From Neobittarella massiliensis (ex Bilen et al. 2018) (GTDB lineage Bacteria > Bacillota > Clostridia > Oscillospirales > Ruminococcaceae): a stretch of 64,000 bases of DNA. The notes beneath the pieces were generated by a model. It did not search any database. It had not been told where the DNA came from and saw only the letters and a program-made list of their open reading frames with translations. Each line of letters opens with the position of its first letter. Position 1 is the stretch's first letter. The stretch is from positions 1 to 64,000 of the forward strand of contig NZ_OKQO01000003.1 of NCBI RefSeq assembly GCF_900289145.1, given 5' to 3'. Shown one piece after another: positions 62,001 to 64,000 of the stretch. A program made the translations under genes and the position numbers.

Positions 62001-63848
62001 CAGCGGTATCTCCAGTATGACCGCCTGCAAGAGCTGGGCATGGCCCATTTTGACTGCTGGGCCTCCCGCTTCGGCGAAACCGTGACGGCGCTGGAGCTGG
62101 CCCCGGAGGGAACCGGCTACCGGGCAAGAACAAGATTCAGCAAGTTTTTCAACCTGCCAGAGCTGATGAATCTCTTTAAGGAGGTCGCGGACATTAAAAC
62201 CGCCGACCAGCTGCACCTGCCCACGCCCCAGGTGGAGTACCACAACATCGTGGCCCAGCCCACCGAACAGCAGCAGGAAATGGTGAAGGCGCTCTCGGAA
62301 CGCGCTTCCCTGGTACACAGCGGCACGGTGGACCCGTCCCAGGACAATATGCTCAAGATCACCAGCGACGGGCGCAAGCTGGGGCTGGACCAGCGGATCA
62401 TCAACCAGCTGCTGCCGGATGAGCCGGGCACCAAGGTCAATCAGTGCGTGGACAATATCATGCAAATCTGGCGGGATGGCGAGGCTGACAAGCTGACCCA
62501 GCTGGTGTTCTGCGACATCTCCACGCCCCAGGCCCGGCCCGCCAAAAAGGTAGCCAAGGCGCTGGACAACCCGACCCTCTACGCTTTGGAGGACGCGGTG
62601 CCGCTGGATGAGCCGGAACCGGCCTTTACGGTCTATGAGGACATCCGGCAAAAACTCATCGACCAGGGCGTACCCGCCGAGCAGATCGCCTTTATCCATG
62701 AGGCCAACACCGAGGTGCGCAAAAAAGAGCTGTTCTCCAAGGTCCGCACCGGCCAGGTGCGCGTCCTGCTGGGCAGCACGGCTAAAATGGGCGCGGGCAC
62801 CAACGTCCAGGACCGCCTGGTGGCACTGCATGATCTGGACTGTCCGTGGCGGCCCGGCGACCTGGCCCAGCGAAAGGGGCGCATCGAGCGCCAGGGCAAC
62901 CAGAACGAGACCGTCCATGTGTATCGCTACGTCACCGAGGGGACTTTCGACGCCTACCTCTGGCAGACGGTGGAAAACAAACAGAAATTCATCAGCCAGA
63001 TCATGACCTCCAAATCGCCGGTGCGAAGCTGCGACGATGTGGACGAAACCGCGCTGTCCTTTGCCGAGATCAAGGCGCTGTGCGCCGGAGACCCGCGCAT
63101 CAAGGAGCGTATGGACCTGGATGTGGACGTGGCGCGGTTAAAGCTGATGAAGGCCGACCACCAGAGCAAGCAGTACCGCCTGGAGGACCAGCTGCTCAAA
63201 ACCTTCCCGGAGGAGATCGAGAAAAACAAGGGATTTATCGCCGGGCTGGAAGCGGATATGAAAACGCTGGCGGAACACCCGCACCCGGAGGACGGCTTTG
63301 CCGGGATGGAAGTCCGTGGCGACACCCTCACCGACAAGGAGAACGCCGGGGCGGCGCTGCTGGACGCCTGCAAGGAGGTCAAAGGGACCGACCCGGTGCC
63401 GGTGGGCAGTTACCGGGGCTTCGCTATGTCGGTGTCGTTTGACGCTTTCCGACAGGAGTATATGCTCCTGCTGAAAGGCCAGATGACCCACCGGGCGACG
63501 CTGGGCACAGACCCCCGTGGCAACCTCACCCGTATCGACAATGCGCTCAGTCAGATGCACCAGCGGCTGGAGGCGGTGAAGAACCAGCTGGACAATCTCT
63601 ACCAGCAGCAGGCCGCCGCCAAGGCGGAGGTGGGCAAGCCCTTCCCCCAGGAGCAGGAACTGCGGGACAAATCTGCCCGGCTGGCCGAACTGGACGTACT
63701 GCTGAACATGGACGGCCGGGGCCGACCTGCGCCGGAGGCGGTGCTTGCCAAGAGCAGCCGCCCCTCGGTGCTGGAGGGGCTGAAACGCCCGGTGCCGCCG
63801 CGCTGCTCCGAAAAGAAACCCAAACACCACGAACAGGAGGTGCGATAA
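56016..63848 (+). CDS. Giant DNA methylase-like/SNF2-DEAH helicase of the conjugative element
   Basis: A 2610-residue DNA-processing protein. Residues 1-257 are an ArdC-like N-terminus (PFHEQMMIYAQRPDATACAE). Residues ~258-376 are a low-complexity Arg/Gly/Pro/Asp linker that overlaps tnpV in another frame. Residues 380-1000 hold YodL/LPD-like repeats. Then comes a methyltransferase-like fold (ILEPSMGVGNFF; IGNVPFG with Asn1154, a weakened NPPF motif). The SNF2/DEAD helicase has Walker A HEVGAGKTFEM (Lys1772), DEAH at 1930-1933, and motif V/VI in STAKMGAGTNVQ and RKGRIERQGNQ. It may remodel or protect transferred DNA. Confidence 0.92.
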   Translation: MPTKAEQYAQMADQVARQLTGSWQEWAGFLTTAARLYKYPFHEQMMIYAQRPDATACAEYDLWNNRMGRYVRRGSKGIALVDDSGDRPRLRYVFDISDTGTREHSRTPWLWTMNEEHAAPVMAMLESSYGVGGEELPQQLADVAAGLAEEYWTDHWQDILYIVDGSFLEEYDEYNIEVQFKSAATVSITYALMSRCGLEPEQYFGHEDFMAIFDFNTPATVGALGTAVSQINQQVLRQIGVTIQNYERAKSAERSATHGEQPDLHEERRLPDPRPEAVRTAGEAPGQVRQDEESVSEGTPAHPLQPAADDREAVPAPSGDRRDREQPSGADDAPAGRVGGRDGGAESSRPDGLGGPDEHLQGPGGGDSAGGTYQQLTLNLFLSEAEQIQRIDEAESVKTPSAFSMPKPAAQAEPVRRALTQAEIDAAIQEWNGNIESKNAVVRYMKDHAREKDTAAWLRQEYGDDLPALPVTVDGAVGDVPWPKVQRRIAQLIKEDRFYTEAEQDRFDNIDPIAIREALAERGIVNGQVVDPEKLDNDPFIQQVMRDVEAVAAEEQAEAAAKPPVPDLSGQPITREGDTLTIGSGEPTHEIDITVSDEEYEAIRQTIPETEEPIAYDPATPPYHVGDTVYLDNQEYQITELREDTVQLLPTGMSYPIFRAESRERFEQLLQNDLRNGPVTEFLYVDPEKADQDLREVLTSGLFTRHDKEYISHWLRDGEGNTKIAQRLSELYSGRVETMDLVTGDIADYRTFTTSVEVEILDHEERKLTTLAYHWDELAPLLRGLYVYELDGFFQDPEGFKRYVVEETSDAFEEPFIIRDQQTGRYYDLDDIYQTFETRKEAEAFAVRLNTPFLEGIPSYQVGDQVTLPAPDHPIAGTIDAIEDTTVRIYTGPYTWSYDVISREQFETWLRQDERNAGLFTPDTRETPAPEITSEPVTVYPGDKNGLPYDVVVERLHIDEPEPTPPEQRPPENFRILDDDLGKGGPKEKFWRNIKAIATLKQIEQENRYATPEEQHILSQYVGWGGVADAFDPDKPAWAAEYVELKELLTPEEYAAARASTLNAHYTSPTVIRAVYEAVERMGFRTGNILEPSMGVGNFFGLLPESMAGSRLYGVELDSISGRIAKQLYPKADITVAGFETTDRRDFYDLAIGNVPFGQYQVNDKAYNKLGFNIHNYFFAKALDQVRPGGVVAFVTSRYTMDGKDSTVRRYLAQRAELLGAIRLPNNSFRANAGTDVVSDILFLQKRDRPLDIAPDWTQTGRTEEGFTVNQYFLDHPEMVLGRPTAESTQYGKQDYTVAPIEGLELADQLHDAVKYIRGTYQEAALPELGEGEDIDESLPADPNVKNYSYTVVDGAVYFRENSRMVRPDLNATAEARVKGLVGLRDCVQRLIDLEMDAATPDADIRAQMAELNRRYDDFSAKYGLINDRANRLAFADDSSYYLLCALEVLDEDGRLERKADMFTKRTIKPHEAVTTVDTASEALAVSISEKACVDMAYMEQLTGKTGEELADELRGVIFRVPGQTEPDGTPHYVTADEYLSGTVRRKLRQAQRAAEQDPAFAVNVEALTAAQPKDLDASEIEVRLGATWIDKEYIQQFMYETFDTPFYLQRSIEVHYTPFTAEWQISGKNVVGQNNVAAYSTYGTGRANAYKILEDSLNLRDVRIYDTVEDADGKERRVLNAKETTLAAQKQQAIRDAFRDWIWRDPERRQALVRQYNEEMNATRPREYDGSHIVFGGMNPAITLREHQKNAIAHVLYGGNTLLAHEVGAGKTFEMVGAAMEAKRLGLCQKSLFVVPNHLTEQWASEFLCLYPSANILVTTKKDFEKHTRKKFCARIATGDYDAIIMGHSQFEKIPISKERQERLLHEQIWEITEGIAEVEASGGERFTVKQLERTKKSLEARLEKLQAEGRKDDVVTFEQLGVDRLFVDEAHNYKNLFLYTKMRNVAGLSTTDAQKSSDMFAKCRYMDEITGSRGVIFATGTPVSNSMTELYTMQRYLQYDRLQELGMAHFDCWASRFGETVTALELAPEGTGYRARTRFSKFFNLPELMNLFKEVADIKTADQLHLPTPQVEYHNIVAQPTEQQQEMVKALSERASLVHSGTVDPSQDNMLKITSDGRKLGLDQRIINQLLPDEPGTKVNQCVDNIMQIWRDGEADKLTQLVFCDISTPQARPAKKVAKALDNPTLYALEDAVPLDEPEPAFTVYEDIRQKLIDQGVPAEQIAFIHEANTEVRKKELFSKVRTGQVRVLLGSTAKMGAGTNVQDRLVALHDLDCPWRPGDLAQRKGRIERQGNQNETVHVYRYVTEGTFDAYLWQTVENKQKFISQIMTSKSPVRSCDDVDETALSFAEIKALCAGDPRIKERMDLDVDVARLKLMKADHQSKQYRLEDQLLKTFPEEIEKNKGFIAGLEADMKTLAEHPHPEDGFAGMEVRGDTLTDKENAGAALLDACKEVKGTDPVPVGSYRGFAMSVSFDAFRQEYMLLLKGQMTHRATLGTDPRGNLTRIDNALSQMHQRLEAVKNQLDNLYQQQAAAKAEVGKPFPQEQELRDKSARLAELDVLLNMDGRGRPAPEAVLAKSSRPSVLEGLKRPVPPRCSEKKPKHHEQEVR
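56788..57144 (+). CDS. tnpV: TnpV-family protein, nested out of frame inside the helicase gene
   Basis: A 118-residue protein of the TnpV type known from Tn4451-like mobilizable transposons. It begins MENNLTYTRNGDYLIPDLKL, then GKYGRMRKAYLKEHRPILYN, TEKLYPHLREIDETANSRLE and ends AWVGLMNTCKAQAEEILLAE. ATG 56788 follows a strong GGAAAGGAG at eight bases. It lies entirely inside the methylase-helicase gene, shifted by one base, and covers exactly that protein's low-complexity linker. Both frames lack stops over 357 bases. The TnpV function is not known; a DNA-binding or transposition accessory role is assumed. Confidence 0.85.
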   Translation: MENNLTYTRNGDYLIPDLKLSEQPEKPLGKYGRMRKAYLKEHRPILYNQLLMTEKLYPHLREIDETANSRLEQMMPRLAESAGATEALKARDPMAWVGLMNTCKAQAEEILLAELINS

Positions 63849-63849
63849 C

Positions 63850-64000
63850 ATGAATCCCGACAAAAACGCGGTCCTCTATGAGAAGATGGCCGCCGAACAG
63901 GACAAGTTCCGGGACTGGCTGAAAAGCCAGCCCCCGGAGGAAATTCTAAAGCATACCTATGAGTACACGGTCCGGGAGGATATTTTGATGGCGATGGAGG
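63850..64000 (+). CDS. DUF3848-family protein (5' part, runs off the window)
   Basis: Fifty codons from ATG 63850, one base after the helicase stop, with AGGAGGTG at 63835-63842. The sequence begins MNPDKNAVLYEKMAAEQDKF and includes LKSQPPEEILKHTYEYTVRE, typical of DUF3848 proteins that follow the large helicase in Clostridial elements. The remainder is outside the window. Confidence 0.85.
   Translation, partial: MNPDKNAVLYEKMAAEQDKFRDWLKSQPPEEILKHTYEYTVREDILMAME

Overview
The window reads as chromosome of a GC-rich, strictly anaerobic Firmicute, most likely a gut Clostridia member near the Oscillospirales. Grounds for this are strong Shine-Dalgarno sites with frequent GTG and TTG starts, sigma-A type promoters with 17-18 bp spacers, a rubredoxin-first rubrerythrin, a SufB/SufC-only iron-sulfur pair, YtrA-type GntR control, and a Tn1549/CTn-like conjugative element. 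I cannot name the genus. Everything is from reading the sequence; no database search was run.

Positions 1-35399 are mostly core chromosome. In order they hold: a GNAT/YoaP acetyltransferase and a lone pseudopilin (minus strand); sufC-sufB behind a structured leader; a membrane sugar-nucleotide dehydratase, a MYG1-type protein and a nucleoside hydrolase (minus); a DegT aminotransferase with a phosphoglycosyltransferase, which together with the dehydratase resemble a bacillosamine-type sugar-lipid module; a YtrA-type regulator with its ABC-2 exporter; two related lipoproteins; a three-gene biotin-dependent carboxyltransferase operon with the subunit set of propionibacterial transcarboxylase (12S, 1.3S, 5S); a SAP-domain protein; two tandem PfkB kinases, the downstream one fused to a winged helix and lacking the catalytic Asp; a B12-binding radical SAM protein; rubrerythrin; a decayed propeller-like pseudogene; flotillin; a solute-binding lipoprotein with a hybrid histidine kinase that carries an in-frame TAG; a YedK/HMCES peptidase divergent from a DinB-type polymerase that has a LexA-like box; a membrane-anchored BNR-repeat protein; and tRNA-Leu(UAA).

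From the tRNA to the right edge (about 35400-64000) is the left and central part of an integrative and conjugative element. Next to the tRNA lie only the last ~57 codons of a tyrosine integrase, a tandem 12-bp repeat and nested inverted repeats. Then, all on the plus strand, come ParA/ParB, small proteins, a replication-initiator-like protein, a BRO antirepressor, and a type IV secretion operon (PcfB, VirD4, Maff2 pilin-like, VirB6/TrbL-like, PrgI, VirB4, a CHAP hydrolase, DUF4315, DUF4366). DNA-processing genes follow: topoisomerase III, a CHC2/ArdC-like fusion, TTRAP, a 2610-residue methylase-helicase, and the start of a DUF3848 gene. Most genes overlap or nearly touch, so the module looks like one coupled operon. 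The relaxase and right end are outside the window.

The most unusual observations are: a complete tnpV gene nested out of frame in the methylase-helicase gene, coinciding with that protein's low-complexity linker; a small membrane protein that resembles a piece of the VirD4 coupling protein without its ATPase; a CHC2-ArdC fusion that keeps an internal ribosome-binding site; the HTH-PfkB protein with a missing catalytic Asp; and a 27-bp intergenic motif present twice, 29 kb apart.
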